This document shows positions 21,086 through 29,636 of a stretch of 54,604 nt of DNA, one piece after another; within the stretch, counting starts at the first letter, position 1, and each line of letters starts with the position of its first letter. The stretch lies in contig VBGP01000015.1 in the NCBI GenBank assembly GCA_005880795.1, positions 1-54,604 of the forward strand, read 5' to 3'. The position numbers were made by a program, and so were the translations under genes. This DNA is from Chloroflexota bacterium (GTDB taxonomy: Bacteria; Chloroflexota; Dormibacteria; Dormibacterales; Dormibacteraceae). The notes under the pieces are model-generated. The model saw nothing but the letters and a program-made list of their open reading frames with translations. It did no database searches and had not been told where the DNA came from.

Positions 21086-22198
21086 TTGACTGGTTTGCGG
21101 GTCGTGGTGGATGGGTCTGGGCTGGCGAGGCCTCGGGCCGGAGTCGGCGTTTACACCACCCAGATCCTCCACGCGATGGCGGTCGACCGCCCGGACTGGC
21201 GGCTGGTCGTTTTCGGGCCGGCGGGCGGATTTGCCCACGTGCCCGAGGCGTCCTATCACCTGCTCCCCCGGACCCGGCTCATCGGACGCCACCTCCAGTG
21301 GCCGGCCGCGATGCGGCGTCTCAAACCGGATGTTTACTTCGGCCCGGCTGGAGCAATGCCGCTGGGCAGGATTGGCATCCCGTCCGCGATCACGGTGCAC
21401 GACCTGGCGATCTACCGGAACCCGCGCTGGTTCCCGGGCCGCCAGCCGTTGAGCACGCGCCTGGTCGTGCCACGGTCCATCCTGCGCGCGGACGTGGTCA
21501 TCGCCGTCTCGGAAAACACGGCACGCGACATCGTTGAGCTGTTCGGCATCGACCGCGCGCGCATCCACGTCGTGCCGCACGGTGTCTCGCCGAAGCTGCG
21601 GCCCATGGGCGCCGAAGAGCTCGCCGACGCGCGCGCCCGGCTCGGCCTGCCCGAACGATTCATCCTGTTCGTGGGGACGATCGAGCCGCGCAAGAACCTC
21701 GAGACGCTGCTCGACGCGTGGGCCACGATGCGCGACCGCCCCGCCCTGGTCGTGGTCGGGTCATGGGGCTGGCGCTACGAAGCCATACGCGACAAGATGG
21801 CGCGGCTGGGCCCAAGGCTCCATCACATGGAGTCGGTCGACCCCGACGAGCTGCCGGCGATCTACAACCTGGCGCGGGCGCTGGCCCACCCGGCTTGGTA
21901 CGAAGGCTTTGGCCTGCCTCCGCTCGAAGCGATGGCTTGCGGGACCCCCGTGGTCGTGTCCGACACCTCCAGCCTGCCTGAGGTCGTGCAGGACGCCGGC
22001 ATCATCGTGCCGGCGGGGGAGCCGGAGGAGTGGCGCAAGGCGCTGGAGCGGGTGGTGGGGGACACGCAGCTTGCCGCCGACCTGCGCCACAAAGGGATCC
22101 TGCGCGCCGCGCAGTTCAGCTGGGATCGCGCCGCCCGCCTGACCTGGCGCGCGATCGACGAAGCAATAGCAGCAGCTACTCGCCGACGATCTCCTTGA
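21086..22198 (+). CDS. Glycosyltransferase family 4
   Basis: About 370 residues, GT-B fold. The N-domain begins LRVVVDGSGLARPRAGVGVYT and has VHDLAIYRNPRWFPG and AVSENTARDIVELFGI. The C-domain carries RFILFVGTIEPRKNLETLLDA and the nucleotide-binding EGFGLPPLEAMACGTPVVVS with the catalytic E-x7-E. It would use an NDP- or GDP-sugar, but donor and acceptor are unknown. TTG start at 21086 is chosen because conserved sequence and the GGGGAGGA RBS coincide there. The 3' end overlaps the convergent gene by 23 bases. Confidence 0.9.
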   Translation: MTGLRVVVDGSGLARPRAGVGVYTTQILHAMAVDRPDWRLVVFGPAGGFAHVPEASYHLLPRTRLIGRHLQWPAAMRRLKPDVYFGPAGAMPLGRIGIPSAITVHDLAIYRNPRWFPGRQPLSTRLVVPRSILRADVVIAVSENTARDIVELFGIDRARIHVVPHGVSPKLRPMGAEELADARARLGLPERFILFVGTIEPRKNLETLLDAWATMRDRPALVVVGSWGWRYEAIRDKMARLGPRLHHMESVDPDELPAIYNLARALAHPAWYEGFGLPPLEAMACGTPVVVSDTSSLPEVVQDAGIIVPAGEPEEWRKALERVVGDTQLAADLRHKGILRAAQFSWDRAARLTWRAIDEAIAAATRRRSP

Positions 22199-23252
22199 TC
22201 ACCGCCGCCACTCCCGCCGCGGTCTTGTCCCAGGTGAACCTGGCGGCGCGGGCGCGGGCGATCCGCGCCAGCCTGGTCCGCAGGGTCTGATCGTTCAACG
22301 CAACGCCGAGCACACCCGCCAGCTCGTCCGGGTTGGCGGATTCGTGGAAATACAGGGCCGCCTCGCCGCCGACCTCCGGCAGCGAAGAGGACTTCGCGGC
22401 CACGACGACCTTCCCGCGTGCCATCGCCTCCAGCACTGGCAGCCCGAAACCTTCGTAGAGGCTGGGCACGATCACCGCTGCTGCGCGCTTGTACAGCAGC
22501 TCGAGCGTCGGCTGGTCGACCCGGCCGAGCACGCGGGCGTGAGTCGAGCTGCGCAGCGTCTCTGAGAGCGCGCGGTCCCGCTCCGGCCCCGCCATGACGA
22601 GGGTGACGCCGTCGAGGCGCTCCACCGCGGCAAGGGCGGCGGCCTGGTTCTTGCGCGCCTCGATGCGGCCGACCTGCAGGACGAATGTGCCGTTCAGCCC
22701 CAGCTCTTTGAGGGCTGATGCGGGTGCGGGCAAGGTCGCGGGTGGGCTGATCCCGAGCGGCACCACTCGGACGCGCTCCGGCGCCACGCCGTACGCCTCG
22801 ACCAGGTCTTGCTTCGTCGACTCGGAGATGGCGATGAGCAGGCGGCACCTGGCGACGGCCCAGCGCGTCGTCATCCGGAGGTACGTTCGGTCGCCGAAGC
22901 TGTAGGCGTGCGGGTGGCGCTCGAAAGCGAGGTCGTGCACGACGGTCAGCACCTTGCCCGGCCAGGCGAACGGGATGACGTGGCCGGGAACGAAAAGGAG
23001 GTCGGGCCGTTCGTGCGCCAGCTCCACCGGCAGCCGCACCTGTGACCACATCCGGCGGAATGGCAGCACGACCGCGTCGGCTCCGAGGCCGGCGCGCGGC
23101 CGCGATGCATAGAAGCGCCAGCGATACTCGGGCGCGATTTGAGGCAGCCGCGCCGACACCTCGCGGGTGTAGGTCTCGGTCCCGGTCACGACGGCGCGTG
23201 TGGCGGGATTGACATCCACCGCGATGATCGTTGGCCGCGATCCCCCCGCCAC
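22176..23252 (-). CDS. Glycosyltransferase family 4
   Basis: 358 residues, GT-B fold, distinct from its convergent neighbour. Visible motifs are DVNPATRAVVTGTETYTREV, VLTVVHDLAFERHPHAYSFG, LLIAISESTKQDLVEAYGV, FVLQVGRIEARKNQAAALAA and YEGFGLPVLEAMARGKVVVAAKSSSLPE. GTG start. Only 27 bases separate it from the divergent deacetylase gene, so both promoters would have to overlap or lie inside coding sequence. It most likely adds a sugar in the same surface-polymer pathway. Confidence 0.88.
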   Translation of the reverse strand: MAGGSRPTIIAVDVNPATRAVVTGTETYTREVSARLPQIAPEYRWRFYASRPRAGLGADAVVLPFRRMWSQVRLPVELAHERPDLLFVPGHVIPFAWPGKVLTVVHDLAFERHPHAYSFGDRTYLRMTTRWAVARCRLLIAISESTKQDLVEAYGVAPERVRVVPLGISPPATLPAPASALKELGLNGTFVLQVGRIEARKNQAAALAAVERLDGVTLVMAGPERDRALSETLRSSTHARVLGRVDQPTLELLYKRAAAVIVPSLYEGFGLPVLEAMARGKVVVAAKSSSLPEVGGEAALYFHESANPDELAGVLGVALNDQTLRTRLARIARARAARFTWDKTAAGVAAVIKEIVGE

Positions 23253-23279
23253 TTCTCGGACGACCTTAAGCTAACGGCC

Positions 23280-24215
23280 GTGGGGCATGTCGCCGGGCGC
23301 GTCGCTGTCGCGGCGGCCCTGTTGCTTGCCACCTCCTACCTGCTGCAGGCAGACGATTCGCGGCCATTCTCCGCGGCCCCGCTGCCTGTGGCCGCGGTGC
23401 AGCTTGCGCCGATATTGACGGTCCAGGCCGGTAACGGCGACCGCGAATATTTCGTTTCGCACCGAGAGGTCGTTCCGCTGGGCTCCCCCGCGATCAGCCT
23501 TCCAATCCTCATGTATCACTACGTCCGCAAGCCGCCGTCGATCCGCACCGACATGATCGGATTCAAGCTCTCGGTCTCGCCTGAGGACTTCCAGGCCCAG
23601 ATGGACTGGTTGTACGCGCACCACTATCACCCGGTGAATTTCAACCAGGCTCGCGCCTATTTCGCCGGCAGCACGGCGCTTCCCACCCGGCCGATCGTGA
23701 TCACGCTCGACGACGGCTACCAGGACCTTTACACGGCGGCCTTCCCGATCCTCAAGGCGCATGGCTTCACCGCAGTCGCGTACATCGTCAGCGGGTTCGT
23801 CGACCGCCCAGGCTACGTGTCGAGACGCCAGCTGCTGGAGATGGACCGGACCGGCATCGAGATTGCATCCCACACTGTCAATCACCCGGACCTCGCTCGC
23901 TCCGGGTTGGGCTCGATGACATTTGAGGTCGTGCAATCCAAGCGGTGGCTGGAGGAGACGGTCGGTCATCCCGTGCTCGACTTCGCATACCCCTCGGGAA
24001 AGTACAACGCGCAGGCAATCCAGGCGGTCAGCAGGGCCGGCTACAGCACGGCGGTCACGACTTCCGTGTCGTCGACAATGCACAGCATGGCCGACCGCTA
24101 CGCGTGGGGTCGGGTGCGAGTGGGCGGCGGGGAATCGCTGCAGGAGTTCATCACCAACCTCGGGCCCAACATGCCCTCGACCACGATCTCGACTCTCGAC
24201 GTCGAGCAGTCTTGA
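23280..24215 (+). CDS. Secreted or membrane-anchored polysaccharide deacetylase (CE4)
   Basis: 311 residues. An N-terminal hydrophobic segment (VAVAAALLLATSYLL) looks like a signal anchor. The NodB-homology domain has ILMYHYVRKPP, the metal/catalytic VITLDDGYQDLYT, the His pair in ASHTVNHPDL, and FAYPSGKYN. It would remove acetyl groups from GlcNAc-containing polymer outside the membrane. GTG start at 23280 is chosen because the in-frame stretch upstream is antisense to the neighbouring gene. Its stop overlaps the TTG of the next gene. Confidence 0.87.
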   Translation: MGHVAGRVAVAAALLLATSYLLQADDSRPFSAAPLPVAAVQLAPILTVQAGNGDREYFVSHREVVPLGSPAISLPILMYHYVRKPPSIRTDMIGFKLSVSPEDFQAQMDWLYAHHYHPVNFNQARAYFAGSTALPTRPIVITLDDGYQDLYTAAFPILKAHGFTAVAYIVSGFVDRPGYVSRRQLLEMDRTGIEIASHTVNHPDLARSGLGSMTFEVVQSKRWLEETVGHPVLDFAYPSGKYNAQAIQAVSRAGYSTAVTTSVSSTMHSMADRYAWGRVRVGGGESLQEFITNLGPNMPSTTISTLDVEQS

Positions 24216-24931
24216 ATCAAGCTCGGATTCTTGGTGTAAGGGTCGACTGCCTGGACATGAACGAAGCGCTCGAGAAGCTCGAGCACTTTGTCGACGATGG
24301 CGGACTTCATCTCGTTGCAACGGTGAACCCGGAGTTCGTAATGCGCGCGCAAAGCGACCCTGAGTTTGCGCGAGTTCTCGCCTCGGCAGAGCTTTGCCTG
24401 GCCGACGGCTCGGGCGTCGTCTGGGCCGCCCGGCGGCAAGGCTGCACCCTGCCCGGGCCGGTTGCGGGCGTCGACCTGGTCGGACCGATCGCCGCGATGT
24501 GCGCGCGACGCGGGTTCCGCCTCTTCCTCCTTGGAGCCATGCCGGGAGTCGCGGATGAGCTAGCTGGCCAGCTGCGCGCGGCCCACCCAGACCTTGCGGT
24601 GACCGCGCACGCTGGTGGCCCAGAGGAGTCGCACGACCTCGAGACGCTCCAGCTGATCCAGGAGCGCGGTGCCGACGTGCTTCTCGTCGCTTATGGCGCG
24701 CCCGCGCAGGAGCTGTGGATCGACCGGCTGCGGAACCGGCTGCCCGTGGCCGTCGCGATGGGGGTGGGGGGGGCCTTCGACTACCTGACAGGGCGGGTGT
24801 CGCGCGCCCCGGGATGGATGAGAAAGGCCGGGCTCGAGTGGCTCCACCGTCTCGCGCGCCAGCCGTGGCGTGTCCGCAGGATGGCCGTGCTCCCCGTCTA
24901 CGCGATCAAGGTTCTGAGCGCTCCCAAGTAA
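24212..24931 (+). CDS. WecG/TagA/CpsF-family glycosyltransferase
   Basis: 239 residues of the GT26 family, which transfers HexNAc-type sugars to undecaprenyl-PP-linked acceptors on the cytoplasmic face. Markers: ATVNPEFVMRAQSDPEF, LCLADGSGVVWAARRQG, AGVDLVGPIAAM, FRLFLLGAMPGVADELA and AMGVGGAFDYLTGRVSRAPGWMRKAGLEWLHRL. It is a natural second step after the WecA/TagO-type enzyme at 10.6 kb. TTG start overlaps the deacetylase stop (4 bases). Confidence 0.9.
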   Translation: MNQARILGVRVDCLDMNEALEKLEHFVDDGGLHLVATVNPEFVMRAQSDPEFARVLASAELCLADGSGVVWAARRQGCTLPGPVAGVDLVGPIAAMCARRGFRLFLLGAMPGVADELAGQLRAAHPDLAVTAHAGGPEESHDLETLQLIQERGADVLLVAYGAPAQELWIDRLRNRLPVAVAMGVGGAFDYLTGRVSRAPGWMRKAGLEWLHRLARQPWRVRRMAVLPVYAIKVLSAPK

Positions 24932-24942
24932 CATCGCGTGCC

Positions 24943-25641
24943 GTGTTGAGCGTCGTGGTGCCTTGCTACAACGAAGAGGGGCGACTGCCACGGACCATCG
25001 AGCAAATCGAGCGCTACCTCGACGGCAAGAAGGTGGCCTACGAGCTGATCCTCGTCGATGATGGAAGCGCCGACGCCACGCGCACAGTCATGGATGCGGC
25101 GCTCGATCGCCACGAGGGCGTTCGCGTGGAGGCGCTGCCGAGCAACCGCGGCAAGGGTCGCGCGCTGGCCGTGGGCGTCCACGCCGCAAAGGGAGACGAG
25201 ATCCTGCTGACCGACGCGGACCTCTCGACACCAATCGAAGAGCTCGACAAGCTTCAGGCCGCTCTGGCCGCCGGGGCGGGCGTGGCGATCGGGTCGCGCG
25301 CCCTGAGGAGCTCGCGCGTAGAGATCTCGCAGCCGTTGTACCGCGTCCTGATGGGCAAGGGATTCAACCTGATCGTCCAGGCGGTTCTGCTCCCCGGGAT
25401 CTGGGACACGCAGTGTGGATTCAAATTGTTTCGCGCGGACGTGGCTCACCGCGTCTTCGCCGACCTGATCACAGACGGGTTCGGCTTTGACCCCGAGGTC
25501 CTCTATCGCGCGCGTAAGCAAGGGGTCAGGATCGCTGAGGTGCCTGTCGTTTGGCGCAATTCCTCACCGACGAAGGTGAACGCGGTGCGCAGCTCGCTCG
25601 ACATGCTGAAGCACGTCATCAGGCTGAGGTTCAGGGTATGA
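24943..25641 (+). CDS. Glycosyltransferase family 2, dolichyl/undecaprenyl-phosphate glucosyltransferase-like
   Basis: About 232 residues, GT-A fold: LSVVVPCYNEEGRLP, ELILVDDGSADATR, PSNRGKGRALAVG, LLTDADLSTPIEEL (DxD-like DAD) and DTQCGFKLFRADVA, GFGFDPEVLYRA. The sequence resembles the ALG5/yeast Dpg1 subgroup, which makes lipid-phosphate-linked sugar for GT-C enzymes. GTG at 24943 is the first valid start after the previous stop; no clear Shine-Dalgarno. The stop overlaps the next ATG. Confidence 0.87.
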   Translation: MLSVVVPCYNEEGRLPRTIEQIERYLDGKKVAYELILVDDGSADATRTVMDAALDRHEGVRVEALPSNRGKGRALAVGVHAAKGDEILLTDADLSTPIEELDKLQAALAAGAGVAIGSRALRSSRVEISQPLYRVLMGKGFNLIVQAVLLPGIWDTQCGFKLFRADVAHRVFADLITDGFGFDPEVLYRARKQGVRIAEVPVVWRNSSPTKVNAVRSSLDMLKHVIRLRFRV

Positions 25642-26375
25642 GCGGCGGTGGCAGGCTCACGGAGCGCAAGTCGTCGCCGACTGAAGTTCTCGTCGTGCTG
25701 CCCACCTTCAACGAGCGGGAGAACCTGGAAAGGGTCGTCGCCGGCGTCCGGCACCTCGGTCACGACGTGCTCGTTGTGGATGACGCGTCGCCCGACGGGA
25801 CAGGGGAGCTCGCGGACAAGCTCGCTGGTGGCGACCGCGGGGTCCGTGTCCTGCATCGCGAGCGCAAGCTCGGCATCGGGAGCGCTTATGAGGATGCATT
25901 CAGGATCGGGCTGGACGAGGGCTCGTCGCTGTTTGTCGAGATGGACGCCGACGGCTCGCACCGGGCGCAGGACCTGGACAAGATCGTGGATGCCGCGCGG
26001 GGAAGCGGCGGTCTCGCCATCGGATCGCGTTACATGCGCGGTGGCGAGATCGCCGGCTGGCCGGCGCACCGGCTGCTTCTCTCGAGGGGGGCCAACGTCT
26101 ACTGCCGGACGCTGCTGCGTCTGCGGGTGCGCGACTGCACATCGGGATTTCGCTGCTACACGCGCCAGCTCCTGGCCGCCATGCAGCTCGATGAGATCGT
26201 CTCGCAGGGCTACTCGTTCCAGATCGAGATGGTCCACCGCACCGTGCGGCTTGGCTATCCGGTGGTCGAGGTGCCGATCCGCTTCGAGGACCGTGTCGCC
26301 GGAGCCTCGAAGGTCTCGCAGGGAGAGATCAGCCGGGCCCTCTGGACGGTCCTGCGCCTGAGCGTATCCCGATGA
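25638..26375 (+). CDS. Polyprenol-phosphate mannosyltransferase-like GT2
   Basis: 245 residues of the DPM1-like subgroup: EVLVVLPTFNERENLERVVAG, VLVVDDASPDGTGELADK, RERKLGIGSAYEDAFRIGLDEG, FVEMDADGSHRAQDL (DAD), SRGANVYCRTLL, DCTSGFRCYTRQLL and EVPIRFEDRVAGASKVSQGEI. It probably makes a polyprenyl-phospho-sugar, the donor for GT-C membrane glycosyltransferases such as the two candidates encoded next. No C-terminal membrane domain. ATGA overlap with the preceding gene; its stop overlaps a possible ATG of the next. Confidence 0.9.
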   Translation: MSGGGRLTERKSSPTEVLVVLPTFNERENLERVVAGVRHLGHDVLVVDDASPDGTGELADKLAGGDRGVRVLHRERKLGIGSAYEDAFRIGLDEGSSLFVEMDADGSHRAQDLDKIVDAARGSGGLAIGSRYMRGGEIAGWPAHRLLLSRGANVYCRTLLRLRVRDCTSGFRCYTRQLLAAMQLDEIVSQGYSFQIEMVHRTVRLGYPVVEVPIRFEDRVAGASKVSQGEISRALWTVLRLSVSR

Positions 26376-26390
26376 AAACAATGGATCTCC

Positions 26391-26431
26391 AGACCCCTCT
26401 CCCCCCAGGGGAGAGGGCAAGGGAGAGGGGC
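26391..26431. repeat. Dispersed hairpin repeat at the start of a membrane-protein gene
   Basis: The core CCCTCTCCCC-CCA-GGGGAGAGGG (26395-26417) has perfect 10-bp arms and is followed by CAAGGGAGAGGGGC directly before GTG 26432. An upstream in-frame ATG (26372) would translate the repeat (PLPPGERARERG). Confidence 0.72.
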
Positions 26432-28126
26432 GTGGCAGAAGAAGGGCGAGTCACGTGGCGGCTTCCCCTCCTTGTGGGCTTAGCCCTCGCCGTGATCACC
26501 GCCATCCCTTACCTCTACGCCTACGCCGTGCAGCCGCCAGGCCACGTCTTCGTCGGCTTCTTCTACCTGTGGGACGACGCGACCACCTACCTGGCAAAGA
26601 TGCGCGAGGGTTGGGAAGGCTCGTGGGCCTGGCAGAACCGCTACACGACCGAGACGAGCCCGACCGCATACCTCTTCATGTTCTGGCTCGCGCTGGGGCA
26701 CATCGCGGCGGTCACGAACCTGCCACTGATCGTGGTCTTTCACCTGGCGCGGATCGCCGGGGCCTTCGCTCTCATCGCAGCCGCGTGGCTCTGCATCTGC
26801 CACTTCATCCAGGACCGCTCTGCCCGTCGCTTCGCCCTGTTCTTCCTCGCGTTCGGCCTTGGGCTCGGCCTGGTCATCTGGGCGGTGGGGCGTCCCTCCG
26901 TGTTCGACGGGCCGACCGAGGGCCTCGACTTGCGCATGCCCGAGCTGAGCGCGTTCTACTCGATCCTCGCGCTGCCGCACTTCGCATGGTCCGCGGTTTT
27001 TGCGGGGCTTGGGATCGCCCTCACCTTGAAAGCGATCGAACGAGGAAGCCTGTGGTTCGGCCTGCTCGCGGGCCTTGCGTGGCTCGGCCAGGCCTCGATC
27101 CACCCGCAGATGCCCGTCCTGATGGGCGGCGCCGTCGCGGTGGCGCTTCTGCTGCGTCCCGCTCGCCCGCGCGGCTGGGTCGCCGCTGCGCTGGCCTTCG
27201 CCGTCCTGGCGGGGCTCGCGTGGCTGGGCCAGGCTTCCATCCACCCGCAGATGCCGGTGCTCATGGGCGGAGCCACCGCGGTGGCGCTCCTGCTGCGGCC
27301 TGCTCGCCCGCGCGGTTGGGTGGCAGCGGCCCTGGCTTTCGCCATCCCCGCGCCCTACATCCTTTATTCGTACCTGGCCTTCGTGGGCAACCCGGAGGTC
27401 GAACGGTGGACCTTCCATTCCAAGAACGCAGTCGCGCCCGAGACGGTGAGCTTGCTCCTCGCCCTCGGTCCACAGCTCTTGCTGGCGGCGGCCGGCGTCC
27501 CAGGTGCCCTCCGCCGGCGGACTCGCGAGGACCTCTTCTTGCTCGCATGGCTCGTCCTGCTCGCGGCCATCCTGTGGCTGCCCAACCCGGCCGGGGATCT
27601 GAGGCGGCGGTTCTTCGACGCCATCTACCTCCCGCTCGTGCTGCTCGGCGCGCGCGGGCTGTACGAGGCGATCTTGCCGCGGCTCCGGAGCCTGCGGGCG
27701 CGCCGCCTGATTCCTTTCTCTTATGTGACCGTCACGGCAATCGGCAGCGCCTTCCTGCTCCTGGCACCGCTTTCCGTCGCCGCCACGCCTCAGTACGAGA
27801 TCAGCCAGGCCGAGTCAGGCGGCCTGACCTGGCTGGGCTCGCAGCCGGCCGGCCGCGTCCTGTGCATGCCCGGGGTCGGGCTTTACGTTCCGGCATACAG
27901 CGCGGATACCGTTTACGTCGGGCACTACGACGAGACGTACAACTACGCCGCCAAGACCCAGACCGCGCTGACCGTGCTGACCGGCCAATCGGACATCGAG
28001 CAGTTCATCCACGACAACCAGATTCGCTACGTGGTGTGGACCAGCGACCTCGGGTCCCCGCCGCCGCCAGCCCTCGGGCCGCCGGCCTATGACACCCCCG
28101 ATTTCAAGATTTGGGAAGTGCCCTGA
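26432..28126 (+). CDS. Large GT-C-like integral membrane protein with an internal tandem duplication
   Basis: About 564 residues with roughly ten to twelve hydrophobic segments. After the first membrane helix a loop carries FYLWDDATTYLAKMREGWEG, an acidic motif placed as in GT-C glycosyltransferases. A soluble C-terminal region follows (SQPAGRVLCMPGVG...NQIRYVVWTSDLG). It lies after two lipid-phosphate-sugar synthase genes, which fits a GT-C role; the function is inferred. A 47-residue segment beginning LAGLAWLGQASIHPQMPVLM occurs twice in tandem (nt 27065-27346). GTG 26432 is preferred because the longer start lies upstream of a repeat. Its end overlaps the convergent gene by 23 bases. Confidence 0.75.
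   Translation: MAEEGRVTWRLPLLVGLALAVITAIPYLYAYAVQPPGHVFVGFFYLWDDATTYLAKMREGWEGSWAWQNRYTTETSPTAYLFMFWLALGHIAAVTNLPLIVVFHLARIAGAFALIAAAWLCICHFIQDRSARRFALFFLAFGLGLGLVIWAVGRPSVFDGPTEGLDLRMPELSAFYSILALPHFAWSAVFAGLGIALTLKAIERGSLWFGLLAGLAWLGQASIHPQMPVLMGGAVAVALLLRPARPRGWVAAALAFAVLAGLAWLGQASIHPQMPVLMGGATAVALLLRPARPRGWVAAALAFAIPAPYILYSYLAFVGNPEVERWTFHSKNAVAPETVSLLLALGPQLLLAAAGVPGALRRRTREDLFLLAWLVLLAAILWLPNPAGDLRRRFFDAIYLPLVLLGARGLYEAILPRLRSLRARRLIPFSYVTVTAIGSAFLLLAPLSVAATPQYEISQAESGGLTWLGSQPAGRVLCMPGVGLYVPAYSADTVYVGHYDETYNYAAKTQTALTVLTGQSDIEQFIHDNQIRYVVWTSDLGSPPPPALGPPAYDTPDFKIWEVP
27065..27346. repeat. Two tandem 141-bp in-frame repeat units
   Basis: Units 27065-27205 and 27206-27346 encode 47 residues each, differing at only two (Val/Thr and Val/Ile). 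The DNA copies differ at 22 of 141 positions by hand count, 19 of them synonymous. The unit covers a membrane helix, the SIHPQM motif and a basic RPARPRGW loop. Confidence 0.9.
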
Positions 28127-29636
28127 CGTAGATCACTGCGACCGAGTCCTGGTAGACCAGGGTCCAGTCGGGTTGAGTGGCGAGCACGTTCGACAGCGCC
28201 TCGCCTTTGTTGTAGACGACGTAATCGACGCCATACCGGTCGAGGATCTGCTTCCAGTCCGGCCGCAACGTCTGGACGTCCTCATAGTCGTTCAACAGCG
28301 GATCGCCCATCAGTGCCGCCTCGCCGAAGATGAACACCTGGCGGTTCTTCTGCGGGTAGAAGCGGTACGCGAGGTAGCCGCCCCAGCCGTACTGGTTGTA
28401 CATGTGCGTACCGACGTCCGGGTGTGCGGCCAGCCAGTCCGCGGCTGCGACCGGGTAGGTGGTCACATCGACCTGCTGCTGTCTTGAGGCCGACAACTCG
28501 CTGCTGACGCGAAGAGCAGTCGTGCCGACGATGACCACCAGCACGATCGCGGTGACCACGGCGAACAACGGCCGCGGGGGGAGGGTGATGTTCCACTTGC
28601 GAGCCGCGACATATTCCCGCCACCACGATCCGTAGGTGTTGATCAGCACCGGCGTGGTCGCCGCGACGAACAGCGCGATGTTGCGCACCGACTGCAGGGC
28701 CAGGAAGATCGCGATCGCGGTGAGGAGAAACTCGTAAAGCGTCGGCTTGCGGAGGGCGAAGCCGCCGATCAGGAGAAACACCATGGCCTCGAACGGCCGC
28801 AGGTAGATCTGGTGAAAGTCGGGCGAGAACCACTCCACGATGAGGCGCTGCTGCGCGACGCTGCCCTGGGTCTGGAAGGGGTATGGATAGAGGCTCAGCA
28901 GGTGTGGCGTCACGGCGACGGCGAAGACCGAGGCGGCCGTGATCACCGCGAGTCGGCGGACGTGCATCCAGTGCGCGGGGTTGTCCTGCTCCCAGGCCCA
29001 CATGAACAGCTCCGCGGCCAGCGCCACGCCCAGCCAGACGAATCCGACCACCCATCCGCCATGGAGGTTGGCCCACAGGACCATCACAAACGGGAAGAAG
29101 TTCAGCGCCCGGCTGCGCCCGCTGAGGTAGCCGTGCAGCCAGTAGAGCTCGAGACAGCTGAGGGCGAACGTGATCATCTGGGCGCGCGGGCCCCAGATCG
29201 GAGAGCCCGCCACCGCGCCGATGGCCAGGCCCAGGCCGACGAACACGAACGGCTGGCGCGCGACCTGGCGGTAGATCAGCCAGAACCCGGCCCAGGTCAG
29301 CAGGCCGAAGGCGAGGACCAGGACCGTCAGTCCAAGCGTGCTGTACGTGAGCCACATGAGGATCTCGGTCAGGTACTCGTGGTCCGTCCAGGTGTGGTTG
29401 CTGACCGTGAACGTGAAGATGTCGGTGCTCGGCAGCATCCCGTGCTCGACCATCCACCGGCCGATGCGCAGGTGCCACCAGAAGTCGGGGTCCTGCTCGG
29501 GGCCGATGAAGAGCACGAGGATCACGCTCATGACGCCGCCGAGCAGCAGCGTCCGCGCGCTCAGGCGCTCGCTCAGCCGCAAAGGACTAATGGCGGGAGA
29601 ACGGGTTGGGTAGGTAGCGGGGGACGCGTCTTGCAT
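28104..29636 (-). CDS. Large integral membrane protein, possible GT-C glycosyltransferase
   Basis: About 510 residues with ten or more hydrophobic segments. Just after the first helix lies GPEQDPDFWWHLRIGRWMVEHG, with DPD placed like the GT-C acidic motif, then FTVSNHTWTDHEYLTEI. After the membrane part comes a soluble C-terminal domain (DVTTYPVAAADWLAAHPD...YNQYGWGGYLAYRFYP...DRYGVDYVVYNKGEAL). Proteins of this shape are frequent in Chloroflexota; their activity is unproven. ATG at 29636 is preferred because longer forms run deep into the neighbouring methyltransferase-like gene. It still overlaps that gene by 50 bases. Confidence 0.72.
   Translation of the reverse strand: MQDASPATYPTRSPAISPLRLSERLSARTLLLGGVMSVILVLFIGPEQDPDFWWHLRIGRWMVEHGMLPSTDIFTFTVSNHTWTDHEYLTEILMWLTYSTLGLTVLVLAFGLLTWAGFWLIYRQVARQPFVFVGLGLAIGAVAGSPIWGPRAQMITFALSCLELYWLHGYLSGRSRALNFFPFVMVLWANLHGGWVVGFVWLGVALAAELFMWAWEQDNPAHWMHVRRLAVITAASVFAVAVTPHLLSLYPYPFQTQGSVAQQRLIVEWFSPDFHQIYLRPFEAMVFLLIGGFALRKPTLYEFLLTAIAIFLALQSVRNIALFVAATTPVLINTYGSWWREYVAARKWNITLPPRPLFAVVTAIVLVVIVGTTALRVSSELSASRQQQVDVTTYPVAAADWLAAHPDVGTHMYNQYGWGGYLAYRFYPQKNRQVFIFGEAALMGDPLLNDYEDVQTLRPDWKQILDRYGVDYVVYNKGEALSNVLATQPDWTLVYQDSVAVIYVRALPKS

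Noticed and set aside
27065-27346. CRISPR array or tandem DNA repeat
   Set aside because: There are only two in-frame 141-bp units, with diverged synonymous sites and no spacers.
26455-28092. 545-codon open frame overlapping the membrane-protein gene in another + frame
   Set aside because: Its translation is Arg/Ala/Pro-rich without hydrophobic periodicity. The membrane protein frame has clear helices and a conserved C-terminal domain.
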